Made by a program: the position numbers and the translations under genes. Positions 1 through 10,973 of a DNA stretch of 64,000 nucleotides are shown one piece after another. Positions within the stretch are counted from its first letter, which is position 1. Each line of letters begins with the position of its first letter. Source of the stretch: Ornithodoros turicata (taxonomy: Eukaryota > Arthropoda > Arachnida > Ixodida > Argasidae). A model generated the notes under the pieces. It did no database searches. It saw only the letters and a program-made list of their open reading frames with translations, and was not told where the DNA came from. The DNA is taken from NCBI RefSeq assembly GCF_037126465.1, contig NW_026999471.1, positions 1-64,000 on the forward strand, read 5' to 3'.

Positions 1-92
1 GCTACAGAGAAGCTTGGCGACGTAAACCTTGCAGAAGAAGACATCGAAGTACTTGTTGCTAGGATAAAGAAACAGACAGAGAACTTGAGAAA

Positions 93-1270
93 GTGGACGC
101 TGAGCTGGAGCCTTTGTGGTCAGAGGGAGACGTCGACGCGGAGCAGCAAGAGGGCTTCAAGTATATCGACGGGGCAACTGCATTGCTCGCACGGCTACAG
201 TTCAGGCTCGAGCGAAATTCTACGGCCATAAGTCGGACGTCAGAACGTCAGTCAGGGTCGAGACAGTCGGAGAACGCTGGAAGGATGAACCAGCACGGGA
301 AGCTGCCGAAGCTGGATCTCGTCAAATTTAACGGTCAAAGGAGGGACTGGTTCGCGTTCTGGGAGCAGTTTCGCCAAATGGTCCACGACAATCAAAGGCT
401 ATCCACGTGCGACAAGTTCCACTATTTAAGAGCAGCGCTTACAGGGGAGCGGCATCAGCTATCGCGGGGTTGCCGCCGACGGAGAGATGTTACGACGATG
501 CTCTGGAGATCCTCAAACGACGTTTTGGGAACGAGACGCTTCAGATTGAAGATCACATGAGCAGACTTACTAACCTGCAACCGGTGAGAGCACAGCACGA
601 TGTGAGAGGATGAGAAAGCTATACGACGGAGTCGTGTCACATGTGAGAGCATTGAAGGCACTGGGTGTACCCGAAGAGTCGTTCGCATCCATGCTGTATT
701 CAATTATGCTTCGACTAGTACCTCAAGAGTTGGTGGTCGACTTCAACAAAGGGGCATTGCAGGCAGAAGCTGGAACAACGAGCCAGAGCAGGAGCGGCCA
801 AGAGGCCGGCGACGACAACACCTCAGCGCGTGCAAGCAGCCAGCATGTTGTCAAACTGAATAACTTTTTGGTCTTCCTCAGGGTTGAAGTAGAGAGTCGC
901 GAAAGCTCGATCTTTACGCGTGAGGGAGACAGGAAAGAGCCGGCGGGATCACACAAGGACAGAGAAGTTAAGACACACGCGAAGAGAGCCAAGAGGCCGT
1001 CATCGACGTCAACGTTGCTTCACACAGCAGAGGAATCTCGGAATGTTTTTCTGCAAAGGAAAGGATCACAAGACGGCTGATTCCAAGCGAACGATTTCAG
1101 TAGAAGAAAAGCTACGCAAGCTCAAAGAAGGAGGGCGATGCTTCAGGTGCACCTTGCCCAACCACGTATCCAGGAGGTGTTGGCGTAAAGTAGAGTGCAG
1201 TAAGTGTGAAGGAAGACATGCTGCTTCTGTGTGTAGTCCCAGGGGAGACAGCTCGCTCAGCACAGACAAG
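93..1270 (+). pseudogene. BEL/Pao gag-like region with zinc knuckles (frameshifted)
   Basis: The first part carries the BEL/Pao capsid-like motif, a leucine-proline-lysine stretch followed by F-N-G and a W-x-x-F-W-x-x-F pattern (about 309-440), typical of DUF1759. The similarity continues through three frames up to about 760. Around 1105-1232 a lysine-rich segment precedes cysteine clusters of CCHC type (CFRC near 1140, CSKC near 1197), which bind the element's RNA in the particle. At least three frame changes separate these pieces, so this is a dead gag. No start codon can be assigned because the 5' part is outside the window. Confidence 0.8.
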
Positions 1271-1387
1271 TCGACGTCGGAATCGTCGCAGTTCAGTTTA
1301 GAGGCTGACTCGACGCACCAAAGGCCCAGAGACTATACTACAGACAGTAGTCGCTTGGTGTAAAGGTCCGGGGGAAGCGAGCAAGGG

Positions 1388-3560
1388 CAAGATAATGTTC
1401 GACACAGGCAGTCAAAGGACATTTGTTACTCACGAACCGCCCAAATTTGAAGTGTGAGACAGTCGGCCAAGAACGACTGATAGTAGGAGTCTTTGGGGGA
1501 CGACAAGAAGAAAGAACGTTTCGGAGAGTATCCATAGGCTTCTCAGTCTACAGGGTGGCAATGAGTACGACATGGAAGCGCTAGTCACCGACGTCATCAG
1601 TGGCCAAAACACACCTACTCGCCGCCATGCTCCTTCATATCGACAAAATGAGAGCGAAGAACCTTCCAGTCCAGCAGCTGGTGTGTCCAGAAAATGAAGA
1701 GGAAATACAGGTTCTCATAGGCACCGATCAGTACTGGGATCTAGTGACTGGAAGGATTGTACGACTAGCAGCAGCATAAGAGCAGTGGAGACACGGATCG
1801 GCTGGATGGTACATGGAGTGTCACCTAGAGCAGGGACAATTCAGCATTGCAATCAAACGTTGGTGCTCAGACTGTCCGTAGACGAAGACGAAGGGAATTC
1901 GACGCTAGAAAAGTTTTGGCAGCTCGAATCCATTGGCGTGGTTCCAGACACGGATGACGAACAAGAGAATCCGGTACTACGTCGGTTCTTCCAAAGTGTG
2001 ACACAAAATGGAGGGCGCTATGAAGTTGCGCTCCCGTACAAGTCGACGCTGAATTTGGGAAACAACAAAGGAGTGGCATTGAAGAGGCTCACACAGTTAA
2101 CTAGGAGATTGGCTCGCAACGAAGAGTTGCTGAAGAGGTATGACGAAGCGATCCGGATGTACAGTGATAACAGCATGGCAGAAAGAGTGGTTGACGAAGT
2201 TGACGAAGGACAAAGCGTCGTGTACTATATGCCACATCAAGCCATTTTGAGAGAATCTAGTAGTACGACTAAGACTAGAGTGGTGTTCGATTGCTCATCT
2301 AGTTGCGGCTCAACAAAATCGCTTAACCAGTGCTAGAACTGGACCGAATTTAAATCCGGACGTCGTGGGGATTACTGCTGAATTTCCGGGTCCATAAGAT
2401 CGCCTTGGTGTCCGATGTAGAAAAAGCCTTTTTGCAAATAACCGTGAGGGAAGAGGACAGAAACGCCTTACGGTATTTGTGGTATGAACAAAACCAGAAG
2501 CGGGAATGCCACTACCACCGGTAGAAAGCTGGAGGATGACGAGGGTTCCCTCGGCACGACGGCAAGCCGTTTTGCTCGCGGCTACTTTGGCGCAGCCACT
2601 TCAAGATGATGGAAGAGGAATATCCAGAAACAGCACGACTCCTTAGTAGCCACATGTACGTGGATGATCTTATAACCGGAGCAAATGACGTACAGGAAGG
2701 CACAGAACGATCGCAAAAGAAGCGACGGCGATCTTGGAAAAAGCGAAAATGAGGCTTCATAAGTGGGCAACAAATCATAGCGACGTGCGCGAGTCCCTTC
2801 AGGCAGAGTCGGGCGAACGGGCATAGGGTGATCCCAAGGATATGCAGAAAGTTCTAGGAATATCGTGGTTGCCGGACACGGACGTTTTAAACATTTGGCA
2901 TGAGCGACTTGTGGAGTCTACACCATGAAGGTGGCGACACCAAAACGACGTGTCTTGCAGATCATAGCCCGCCTATTTGATCCACTGGAATGTTGCACCG
3001 TTTACGATCCGTGTAGAATCCTTTTCCAACTGTTGTGGAAGGGCAAGATTGGATGGGAAGACATTTTACCTACAGACCTTTCAAACAACGTGGATCCGGT
3101 GGGGCTCCGAACTACAGGATCTACCAGACTAAGAGTACCGAGGTACTATGGCCGAGACATGGACAATGACGTGGTACATACAGAGATTACATATGTTTTG
3201 TAATGCGAGTCCTACAGCGTACGGTGCGGTAGCGGACACAGTTATGGAAGACTCTGTGGAACAAGAACCGCAGCGGATGCTGATGGCAAAGTCAAGGCCT
3301 CGCCCCCTATAAAAGAGCTGACAATACCTCGACTGGAGTTGATGGCATGTCTAGTGGAGCAAAGCTTGTCTCCTACATCACTGAAAAGATCAAATCAGTC
3401 CAGTTCGACTTCACTTTTGGACAGATTCCAGAATAGCGCTTTGCTGGATACGTGGGGATCCCCAGCGCTGGAAGCAGTTCGTGCAAAACCGGTTACAAGA
3501 AATTCAGAGGGCTTACTCAAATAGATGGATGGTAAGTATTGCAAGGGCAAAGAAAAACCC
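1388..3560 (+). pseudogene. BEL/Pao protease, reverse transcriptase and RNase H region (broken)
   Basis: A retropepsin-type active site, Phe-Asp-Thr-Gly-Ser, is read at 1398-1412. The next segment (1785-2336) has the linker and fingers of a Pao reverse transcriptase, ending in TRVVFDCS. The catalytic YVDD box is at 2657-2668 in another frame. Downstream, A-x-x-FDPL (about 2965-2985), a CNASPTAYGA motif (about 3197-3230) and a PRLELMACL motif (about 3325-3355) are typical of the Pao polymerase/RNase H junction. The pieces lie in different frames and are separated by stops. They would copy the element RNA into DNA, but this copy cannot work without help from another element. Confidence 0.85.
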
Positions 3561-3839
3561 AGCAGATCTACTGACCAGAGGAATGCAAGCAAAGAAGATG
3601 ACTGAAAGCGAGCTGTGGTGGTCAGGTCCAAGCTGGATGACTCGAAGCGACAGTGAATGGCCTGTGTGGAACATGGACGATGACCTTGAGAGAAACGAAT
3701 TGGGAGGAGAAGAAAACAAAAGTTCTGCAAACGCTGACTACAGAGACGGAAGACGTCATAGAGATGGAAAGGTACAGCTCTGTGAGAAGGTTACATCGGG
3801 TTGTGGCTGGATTTTGCGATTCAGAGGGAACGTTACAAA

Positions 3840-5275
3840 GAAAAGTTACACTACCGGACCCCTGACAGCGCAGGAGTTGCAACATGCTGAAGAGTGTTGT
3901 ATCAAACTTGTGCAAGGGAAAGCCTTTCCAGAAGAAATAGCGGCTGTGCTGAGTAATAAGCCATTACCAATATGGTCAACATTGCAAGGCAGCAAGTTGT
4001 TTATGGACACCAGTGGGCGTACTGAGGGTAGCAGGTCGGCTACATCACAGTGATTTGCCGTATGATCAGAAACACTCCGTCGTCCTACCAAAGAAGAATC
4101 ATTATGCGGAACTGCTGATCAGGCAGTGTCACTGGGATCTGCTTCATGCAGGAGTAAGAGACACCCTCGTCCAATTAAGGGAAAAGTTCTGGATTGTGCA
4201 CGCGCGACAGTTGATCAAGAGCATCTTGAAGAAATGCGTCGTCTGCCAACGATACAATGTAAGGGCTGCGAGACAAGAAACGGCTCCTCTGCCGTCAACG
4301 AGGGTGACACAGTCAGAGCCGTTCGCAGTAACAGGACTCGACTTTGCCGGGCCAATGTGGATAAAGGCACAACGTTCAGCAAAGGAGGCATACTTCGTAA
4401 TTTGTGTGTGCGCAGTGACCAGGGCCGTACACCTTGAACTTGTAGAAGCAATGTCAGCGACCGCATTTCTACTGGCGTTCCGGCGGTTCGTAGCGCGGCG
4501 AGGAATACCCAAAGTTGTCTATAGCGACAATGCCAAGGCTTTCCGCAAGAGCAACAAGGAGATTAGAAATTTATGGGATGTGACACACGGTCATGAAATC
4601 GAAGAGGAGATTGCTGAATGGAGAGTAGAGTGCGGTATAACGTACCATATGCCCCCATGGTGGGGCGGCTTCTACGAAACGTCTAGTACGATCGGTGAAA
4701 GTCACCTTGAAGAAGACGATCGGCGCAATATGTCTGAAGGAAGCCGAACTCAATACCATTCTCACAGAAGTCGAAGCCGTCCTGAATTCTCGTCCGATAA
4801 CATTCGTGTATGAGGAGGAAGGTACGCATCCACTGTGTCCATCGGCATTCCTGACGGGAAAGCGATTGACAACGCTACCGAACACCAAAGCTAGCGATGT
4901 ACCAGAGAGCAGTGGTAGTACTCTACAGATAATGTGGCAGAAACGGGCAGAGAATTTGAATACCTTCTGGAAGAGGTGTCCGCGGAATATCTCACGGAGC
5001 TCAGGAACTTTCATAACAAAAGCAAAGGAGGACAACTTCAAGTGGATGACATCGTGATCGTCCGCGATGACAGGAAGAAGAGACAAGGATGGCCGACGGG
5101 ACAAATAGTACGATGCTTTCCAGGCAAAGACGGAAAAACACGGGCTTCGAGGTCCGCATGTCAGATCGAACCACAGTGCTACGGCCTGGAGATCTGCTAT
5201 ATAAACTCGAGGTGTAATGTACTGAACATTTCTTCGGGGGGTGTGTGTGAAGGATCTTGCAGTGTGAAGAAATGA
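3840..5275 (+). pseudogene. BEL/Pao integrase region (broken)
   Basis: An N-terminal segment with LTAQELQHAE (from about 3860) is followed in another frame by an HHCC zinc module (C-x2-C near 4235) and a DDE integrase core. In the open segment 4013-4813 the catalytic acidic residues can be placed: Asp110 in GLDFAGP, Asp172 in VYSDNAKAF and a Glu in WWGGFYE near residue 222. A C-terminal DUF5641-like piece with DDIVIVRDD and GQIVRCFPG sits at about 5045-5120. The integrase would insert the cDNA in the nucleus. Frame changes near 4050, 4700 and 4940 break the protein, although the catalytic core is unbroken. Confidence 0.85.
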
Positions 5276-5447
5276 CTGTACGACGAAGAGGAAGAATGCA
5301 ATGACTAGAAGAGGAAGATGACTTTTTTTGTTTTTTTAACATTTTTTCTTATGGCTCGAACGGTAGAACGTTGTATCTGTACTCCTAGAATAAATATGCT
5401 GTTCTAGAGGTAGGAATTCTTCTGCTAGGATCCGGCGCGACTTTACA
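5242..5447 (+). repeat. Probable 3' LTR of the BEL/Pao element
   Basis: It begins with TGTGTG directly after a G-run and ends with ACA at 5445-5447, the usual TG...CA form. It contains an AATAAA polyadenylation signal near 5390. Without the 5' LTR in the window the limits are provisional. Confidence 0.5.
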
Positions 5448-5607
5448 TCTTCCATATGTTCCGTCACTTTTTCTTAATTACAAAACTGTTACGGACTCTT
5501 GCTAACAATAGGTATTCTGTGTAAAAATCCAGGCTTTGAAAAACTGCGGTCGATTCTGAAGGCTACATAGCTGTCCAGCAGTGTTAGTTTCCTATTCCGC
5601 AATAGCG

Positions 5608-5783
5608 ATGGATTTGAAAAATCCATATTTGATTTAGCGTGCTGAATCTAAATCTGGATTTAAAGTGACTTGATTTATTTGGATATATTTAAATCCGGAC
5701 TTGATTTGGGATTTAATTTACCGCCTTCTGCAAACCGCAGATTTGATTTAAATCTGATTTGTTTCTTTAAATCCCCAACGCTG
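5608..5783. repeat. AT-rich degenerate repeat of GGATTTAAATC-like words
   Basis: Words such as GATTTAAAT, AAATCC and their reverse complements recur about ten times in 175 bp, giving an imperfectly palindromic block. Such blocks often form the inner ends of non-autonomous hAT-like elements. The edges look vaguely hAT-like (CAGTGTTAG at 5579, CAACGCTG ending at 5783), but the flanking 8-mers do not match. Confidence 0.45.
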
Positions 5784-5833
5784 CGATCTATATGTTACAC
5801 CTCAGGATAAGTAGGCGTGGTATTCAATTGCAG

Positions 5834-5989
5834 GACTCATGGCGACGAGCCTTGAAGTTCCGCACGAAGAACCAGAGAAAGAAGTTGTCTAATGTCCCAG
5901 AAGTCAAGGAGCAGCGGCAAAAGCATTTGCAGAAAAGGAGCGCGCTACATAGCTGTAACGAAATCAAACGAACCTGCTTTCGTTCCCTG
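5834..5989 (+). CDS. Putative internal exon of a SAMD3-like host gene (tentative)
   Basis: A pyrimidine-containing acceptor ending in CAG lies at 5831-5833 and a strong GTATGT donor at 5990. The enclosed 156 bp are open in one frame and encode a basic stretch with ALKFRTKNQRKKL and VPEVKEQR. This resembles the segment between the SAM-like region and the C-terminal part of uncharacterised proteins called SAMD3-like in arthropods and fishes. The exon is a multiple of three with phase-0 boundaries, like those at 6530 and 6742. Family assignment is from memory of the general pattern and is uncertain. The protein function is unknown. No upstream exon was found in the adjoining transposon. Confidence 0.4.
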
Positions 5990-6529
5990 GTATGTTAACA
6001 GCAATGCCGATAATGCCAATTTGAGAGATCTAATCCAGTTACCTGCACTTGCTCATCTGTCCATCAATTTTTCCACAAACGTTCTGAATGCGTAAATATC
6101 TTGTATAATTTGTTTAATTTAATAATGTGTATAAACTGTTCAACAATGCCCTTGGTCACCGCATTGTGCATATCAATACGTAAAACAGTGGTGGATAATG
6201 ACCCTCAGTGTTTTTTCCTTTGTTATGTGTTTTTCTTTTTGTTTTTTGGGGGGGGGGGGGCTCCTTTGTTAAGCGCATCATGGGGTGCCCACTGGATCTG
6301 CCACTGGCGCAAAAAGTGTTCTGTATGACACAAAAACACAGATACAAAACCTTGTGCTAAAAATTTATAGTTGTTTTGCAGCTGTAATGTAGCACACACA
6401 TTCATGGGCATGCTCACTCATGATCAGGGTGAGAAATGTCCTTGATGATTTGTTGGTAATAAAATATACCTCACAATTGTGGCTAAGCATTTGGCCTGAT
6501 ATACTGATTTCCTGTCAATGTTATCACAG

Positions 6530-6661
6530 CACAATCTGGATTTGTTGGAACGCCCTGTACATGATGATGCATTTTCCGAGAGGCTCACATGGCTGCGGAA
6601 CGAAAAGCCTGCAGTACAGGAAGTCGTGGAGAAATATCCCACCTTGGCAACTACCAGTGCC
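6530..6661 (+). CDS. Putative exon of the same SAMD3-like gene
   Basis: An AG acceptor at 6528-6529 and a GTGCGT donor at 6662 bound 132 bp of open frame. The protein segment starts HNLDLLERPVHDD and contains W-L-R-N-E-K-P followed by a V-x-x-K-Y-P-x-L pattern. In SAMD3-like proteins a similar part reads as a run of basic residues, then a pattern of hydrophobic residues leading into the 'fP.L' motif. Both introns are phase 0. The 540-bp intron before it (5990-6529) is AT-rich with a poly-G tract and shows no gene. Confidence 0.5.
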
Positions 6662-6741
6662 GTGCGTACTTTGTTCCAAATTGTGCTAATGTTTAATTGT
6701 GTTTCTTGTTGACAGGGCTTTGATTCATTTCATGGTTTCAG

Positions 6742-6918
6742 GTGCATGAAGAGTTTTCCCGCATCACAGAGAAAAATGCAGAGAAAGAGTTGCTCAAATT
6801 TGTCAACACAAAGGGGGAAAGAGTGATGCAGCTTGCACGAAAGAAGAGAAGTGCGGGTAAAGTACTTACTATGATAATGGGAAACTCTCTCAGACAACAA
6901 GCGTCGATGAGCAAAAAT
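6742..6918 (+). CDS. Putative exon of the same SAMD3-like gene, continuing the previous exon
   Basis: The acceptor TTTCAG ends at 6741 and the donor GTAAGT begins at 6919; the 177 bp are open and in phase with the exon ending at 6661. The segment begins VHEEFSRIT and is rich in Lys and Arg. Exact phase compatibility of three consecutive exons argues for a real gene and not chance open frames. Whether it is still expressed cannot be told: the next exon recognised is almost 3 kb away and the intron holds transposons. Function is not known. Confidence 0.5.
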
Positions 6919-7883
6919 GTAAGTATACTGCACCAATACCAATTTACAGAGGTCCTTGGTACTGATCTAGAGGGTTTGTTCAGTATAAAGATTTTGCAGT
7001 AAAAACATGAAGCGGTGGTTTAAGAGAAAGGACCAGGGTTGCCTCCGTAACAAAATTACATTGACAGTACAGGCTTTCATCGGTGATGTTTTGGTGTAGT
7101 GAAAAAGCATCTGGCCAATTTTCATTCTGTCTGTGGAACAGTAGCATATGCTGTACCGAAAAATGATTTCAAAGAATTATTAAATTATGCAAATGTTTCT
7201 TACTTTTTGTGCTGCTTATTTTGGCTTCCAAACTTTATCGTTGACCATCCTGTAGTATTCCTGGCTGTTCAAGCTGAGAGTTGTCTCACTGCGCGTGTGA
7301 ATTCCGAGAGTAGTGTTCTTATATCGCTTGTCATTGCACATTGTTACTCAGTAGGCATCATCTATGCACTTGCACACCATCTGAAGGAGAACGCATCGGA
7401 GATGTTGACTACTGCAAGTATATTTTTTGTGTGCACTCTTATACAGGGTAGTCCAGCAGCCGTGATAGAAATGCACCGTAAATAATGTAGGCAACAGAGA
7501 GACATGAGGTCAGGGGATTGTTTTTCTACCAGGAACATTTGCCACATTAGAACCATTTTTATTTCATTTCAATCAATGGAAATTTATAACTTACTGAATT
7601 GAACTCCGAAATTTTTTCAAGTCACCGTGACGTTTTCTTTGCGGAAGTGGGTTCCTCGCACCTGTAACGTCACGACCATTTGTGAAATGAATTGGTAGAA
7701 GATCCGCCGAAATGAGTCCTCTGTTTTGTCGGCTCTAGTACAAGGGGAGAGGCACACAGTCAGTGTGCTTTCACTCTCTCAGGCTTGTGCGACCAACTGT
7801 TAATGTGTTCGCCTGGCAAAGCGGTGCTGCATTTTCAGTTTGGCTTCATTCAAGAATATATTTGCATGCTACCTTGGAATATA
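6919..7883 (+). other. Intron-like sequence with no recognised gene
   Basis: Between the GTAAGT donor at 6919 and the MITE at 7884 I see only AT-rich sequence. An open stretch at 7099-7485 has no clean splice context in the right phase and no recognisable motif. It may hide a diverged exon. Confidence 0.4.
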
Positions 7884-8245
7884 CAGGGTGTGTCACATAC
7901 GACTGACCAATATTTTCTTAATTTTGCAGTTTCTTTCTTTCTTTCGCAGTTTAATTTACTTACAACAGTCGTTTAATTTGTCTATTTGAGATGTGGTCTA
8001 CGCAGTAGTGGTGATTTGTCAATAAGTAGTGTAGCCATTTATTAATTTCATAATTGTTATAATTAGTGAAAATAAGTTAATGGCTTAATTGCAAATTTGT
8101 AGAGCACAACGCTGCACCAATTACTGATTCGCCACCAAGTCTTGTGTAGGCTTAATCGAGAATGGATATGCTGAACAACTTTTTGGAAAGAAAAATAAAT
8201 CGAGGAATTTTAGGAAATTCTGGTCAGACTTACGGGTGCACTCTG
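7884..8245. mobile_element. TA-flanked MITE with CAGGGTGT termini
   Basis: The left end CAGGGTGTGTC plus the following ACGACTGACCA matches the reverse complement of the right end over roughly 35 bp. TA dinucleotides flank both sides (7882-7883 and 8246-8247). TA duplication with short inverted ends is the mark of Tc1/mariner-type non-autonomous elements. The 362-bp interior has no transposase. Its terminal word is shared with the larger element at 58231-58823. Confidence 0.65.
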
Positions 8246-8350
8246 TACAAGCACAACAGTGTTTGTGGTACACTAGAGCATATTGTGGAAGGTGGCCATC
8301 CAGCTACCATATTAAACTAACTAAATAATTAACATAATTAAACAAAAGTC

Positions 8351-9625
8351 TTAAAGGGAGGATCCGCAACGGTTGTGCCCAAAATTAAGTGAAGGTTGGT
8401 TTCAGCAGAGACCACCCCCCAGATGCTGACAACAGCCTTCGTTTCGAATAAAGGTGCCCGTATAATTTATAAACAGCAAAAACGATAAAGCGAAACCGAA
8501 ACTATGAGAGCAGGCGGTGGCATCGGAATCGAGGAGCGCCTCGCCGTGACGTCAGTCGCGAGATTCGTCTGCCGTGATTCCCATGTGTTGTATTGCATTG
8601 AAGGCGCAAGGAAGCAAGTTACGCTCAACGTGCAATCATGGAAACCGACTCCGCATCAGAATACAGCTCCACGGAACTTCAGCCCGATTCAGACGTGTAT
8701 TCTGATGAGGAGAATGACTTGACCGTCACCATAAACCACGACGACTCGCCGTTTTCGACGGTCCCTGTACCAGTGCGCGCGTCGCTTGAAACCGAGGCCT
8801 CGGACCCATACACTGAAGACTGTCGAACTCAAAGTAACGAATGGTGACGAGAGGATAGAGAGGTAGCAAGCGAGCTGGTGGTATAGATCCATAACTTAAA
8901 AACAGTCTTGAGACCTTGTTTGTGTTAGTCGTTTTTTTGTCCTATAGTCTCGGTTTTTAAGTTATGAGACGAATGGTGAGTTTCTGATAGCTTGCCGCAC
9001 GTTCTTATATCTGTGCCATGGGTGCACGCGTAACATGAAACATGTTGCAGGTGCACGTGCGGTCGGTGCCGCCCGCAGGTGCCACTCCGAGTTCCCGCAT
9101 GAGCCGTCTTTTCGTGTCGAACATTCCTGGATCAAAATGATGAGAACATATCGTGCTCGAGCTGGTCTTCCTCCACTTGATTTTGCGCAGCGCCATTTCT
9201 CACTCCAAACGACGTTGTGGGTCCGTTGGAAACTTGAAATATGCTACGTCTGTTGTTGTATCCGACCTCCACAACTGATTACACAGCATGTCTTACCGCC
9301 CATCCTGGTGGGTGTAAGATCTGTGTGCGACGTAACGAATACAATTGCTACGGAAAATTTCCTTCGTCAAAACGGCCAAAACACACAGCAAAGCAAGGCG
9401 GACGGCGCGGGATATCTCGCGACTTACATCACACTCAATGTTGCTTGCAGAAAAGCGCTCGCGGCTCGCACTACTCTGTCACCGAGCGCGTCATAGAAGA
9501 AAATCATTTTTATGAAGTTTGACTCAGTTTTCGAAGGAGATATTTTACAGGCATGGTCGTTGATGGCTAAAGGTGACGAATATTCGAAAATCTCGGAAGG
9601 GACCTTATGCGGATTCTCCCTTTAA
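8351..9625 (-). mobile_element. TTAA-flanked DNA transposon (Kolobok-like) carrying a THAP gene remnant
   Basis: TTAA occurs at 8351-8354 and 9622-9625. Directly inside, AGGGAGGATCCGCA on the left matches AGGGAGAATCCGCA on the reverse complement of the right end. TTAA duplication is known for piggyBac, Kolobok and some Sola elements. The inside contains a minus-strand THAP zinc-finger remnant (9005-9303), and THAP domains are known from P and Kolobok transposases, which favours Kolobok. The 1.27-kb size and absence of a catalytic domain mean it is non-autonomous. An acidic open stretch on the plus strand (8638-8847) is of unknown meaning. The element sits within an intron of the SAMD3-like gene. 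Confidence 0.6.
9005..9303 (-). pseudogene. THAP zinc-finger domain remnant, frameshifted
   Basis: Reading from an ATG at 9303, the protein starts MGGKTCCVISCGG, the Cys-x(2-4)-Cys start of a THAP domain. A second frame gives VAYFKFPTDPQRR, matching the THAP F-x-F-P-x-D-P core, and the next frame gives ICSHHFDPGMF, the C-x2-H half of the C2CH zinc site. At least two frame changes and stops separate the parts, so no functional DNA-binding protein is made. THAP domains bind DNA and are often derived from transposases. It lies inside the TTAA-flanked element and is probably the first exon of its transposase. Confidence 0.65.
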
Positions 9626-9790
9626 GCAACTCTCTTGCTACATATCTTGCACTAGTGTCACACCTGTGTACAAAGAAATAGACGTTGTTCAAGTGATGAT
9701 TTCTTCACAATTACAAATGGGTAAAAAGACATCACCGAACATCAATTATATTCTGCTCTTCTTTTTTTTTTTGTATTCTCTTCCATGCAG

Positions 9791-10030
9791 CAGCAGAGTT
9801 GTGTGTACCCAGCCATCATTGTGGACGACCCCTTCAAATTTCAACCGTGCAGTGTTACCGTCGAGGGAGCTACCTATGATGTCGAGGACACCATCGATGC
9901 TGTCTCCACTGCTTTTGAACTGTACTGGGTTTTCAAGTTAAAGTATGCACCATTGCTTCGGAGAAGTTTGAACCTCCTGGAACATTTTTTTTTTTGGCTC
10001 AGCGAAAAGAAGAATGGTGTTCTCGTGTGA
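9791..10030 (+). CDS. Putative terminal exon of the SAMD3-like gene
   Basis: A long pyrimidine tract ending in GCAG (9789-9790) precedes an open frame in phase 0 that ends with TGA at 10028-10030. The protein begins QQSCVYPAIIVDD and contains VEGATYDVEDTIDA followed by FELYWVFKLKYAP. A motif of this kind, a short beta-like segment and then a helix reading 'VFxxxYP', ends many SAMD3-like and related uncharacterised arthropod proteins. It fits the same orientation and phase as the exons at 5834-6918. A T-run near 9985 could be a frameshift. Product and expression are unproved. Confidence 0.5.
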   Translation, partial: QQSCVYPAIIVDDPFKFQPCSVTVEGATYDVEDTIDAVSTAFELYWVFKLKYAPLLRRSLNLLEHFFFWLSEKKNGVLV

Positions 10031-10217
10031 AGGGTCATGTCAGACCTCGAGGCACCCTTCTAAACGACAAAAAGTAGCAAAGACATGCTAGTGAAAGCTG
10101 CAAGTAGTGAGCAGTGAGGAACTGTAGGAACTTGCAGTGATGTCAAGTATGCTTGTACTCATAAGGTCAGTATGTAGAATTTTTTAATTATCATAGTTTT
10201 TTTTTTGCCTAGTGTAA

Positions 10218-10947
10218 CTAGTGTACGATGCCGGCTATCTTCATGCCGTTTGCGAGGTGTTGGGGCTCCGGTCGAAAGTTTGTGACCAGGAGTTCGAATA
10301 TTCCGTTTTTTACGGGCACAATTGTTCTTGCTATCCCAATTCCTCGTTCGAGGAGAAGTTGCGTGTTGCCTTCAGCCAACAAACAGCCAGTTGGTGCTCT
10401 GTCGCACTTAGCGGTCACAAGGACTGCCGACAAGGGAGGCAGGTTGACGTGCTGAGTCGTCACGGCGGTTACGTCCGTGTTTGCGCGCTTCACCGGGGTT
10501 ATTCCTGCCCATCACTTGTCTTCTGCAGTTTCCGGCGTTTTAAAAGAGATAACTCCATTTGTGAAGTCGATGACTGCTTCGATTTCGACTAGAAAGTCAA
10601 TTTCGAGTATTACATCCCGTGGGCAGTTCGGCAAGACGGCAAAGCTGACGACGTACTGGATGTCACGCACTTGTATGACTGCCGTGCACCGGCCAGTCGG
10701 TGTTACGACGTGTCCGCCAGCACCGACGTGTGCCGATGTCACGCTCATCCCACTTCGTTTGCACCTTGCGAAGCTTCTTAGCCAACCTACCACTTATAAC
10801 AGAGTCGTCGGCTCCGGTATCGATTAACGCAGTCATCTCATGGCCGTCGATGTGTATTTTCTGGTTATTGGTAATTTTTTGAGCGTCGTGTTGGTGCTGC
10901 GTTGCTGTTCGTCGAGTTGGAGGAATTGTAACTTGTCGTCGGTCCAC
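10218..10947 (-). pseudogene. Gypsy protease and start of pol (truncated)
   Basis: The active-site triad Asp-Thr-Gly followed by Ala-Asp lies at about 10813-10821 within a typical retropepsin flap context, and the fold continues in a second frame (10512-10793) with PRDVILEIDFL, the equivalent of the D-x-ILG-x-D-FL end of Gypsy proteases. The following segment (10218-10493) resembles the linker before the reverse transcriptase. The frame changes at least twice and the sequence ends before any polymerase motif. It would have cut the gag-pol polyprotein; this copy cannot. Confidence 0.75.
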
Positions 10948-10973
10948 AGCTTCACCTCGCGGAGCTGCAGTCT

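Larger units (their letters stand above)
1..5447 (+). mobile_element. BEL/Pao LTR retrotransposon, 5' end outside window, decayed
   Basis: In order on the plus strand are a DUF1759-type gag, CCHC knuckles, an aspartic protease with Asp-Thr-Gly, a reverse transcriptase with YVDD, an RNase H region, an H2C2 zinc domain with an integrase core, and a DUF5641-like C-terminal segment. This order and these domains define the BEL/Pao superfamily. The frame shifts many times, so no polyprotein can be made. The 5' LTR lies outside the window. A short G-run (5236-5241) followed by TGTGTG marks a likely polypurine tract and 3' LTR start. Superfamily assignment is secure; the LTR limits are inferred because there is no second LTR to compare. 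Confidence 0.9.

Noticed and set aside
5571..5791. A hAT MITE around the GGATTTAAATC block
   Set aside because: The termini look hAT-like, but the flanking 8-mers (CTGTCCAG and CGATCTAT) do not match.
7099..7485. A further exon of the SAMD3-like gene
   Set aside because: The only nearby acceptor gives a stop in the required phase and no motif is recognised.
8638..8847. Acidic reading frame inside the TTAA element as a real gene
   Set aside because: It is short, has no partner exon and no recognisable motif; noted only within the element.
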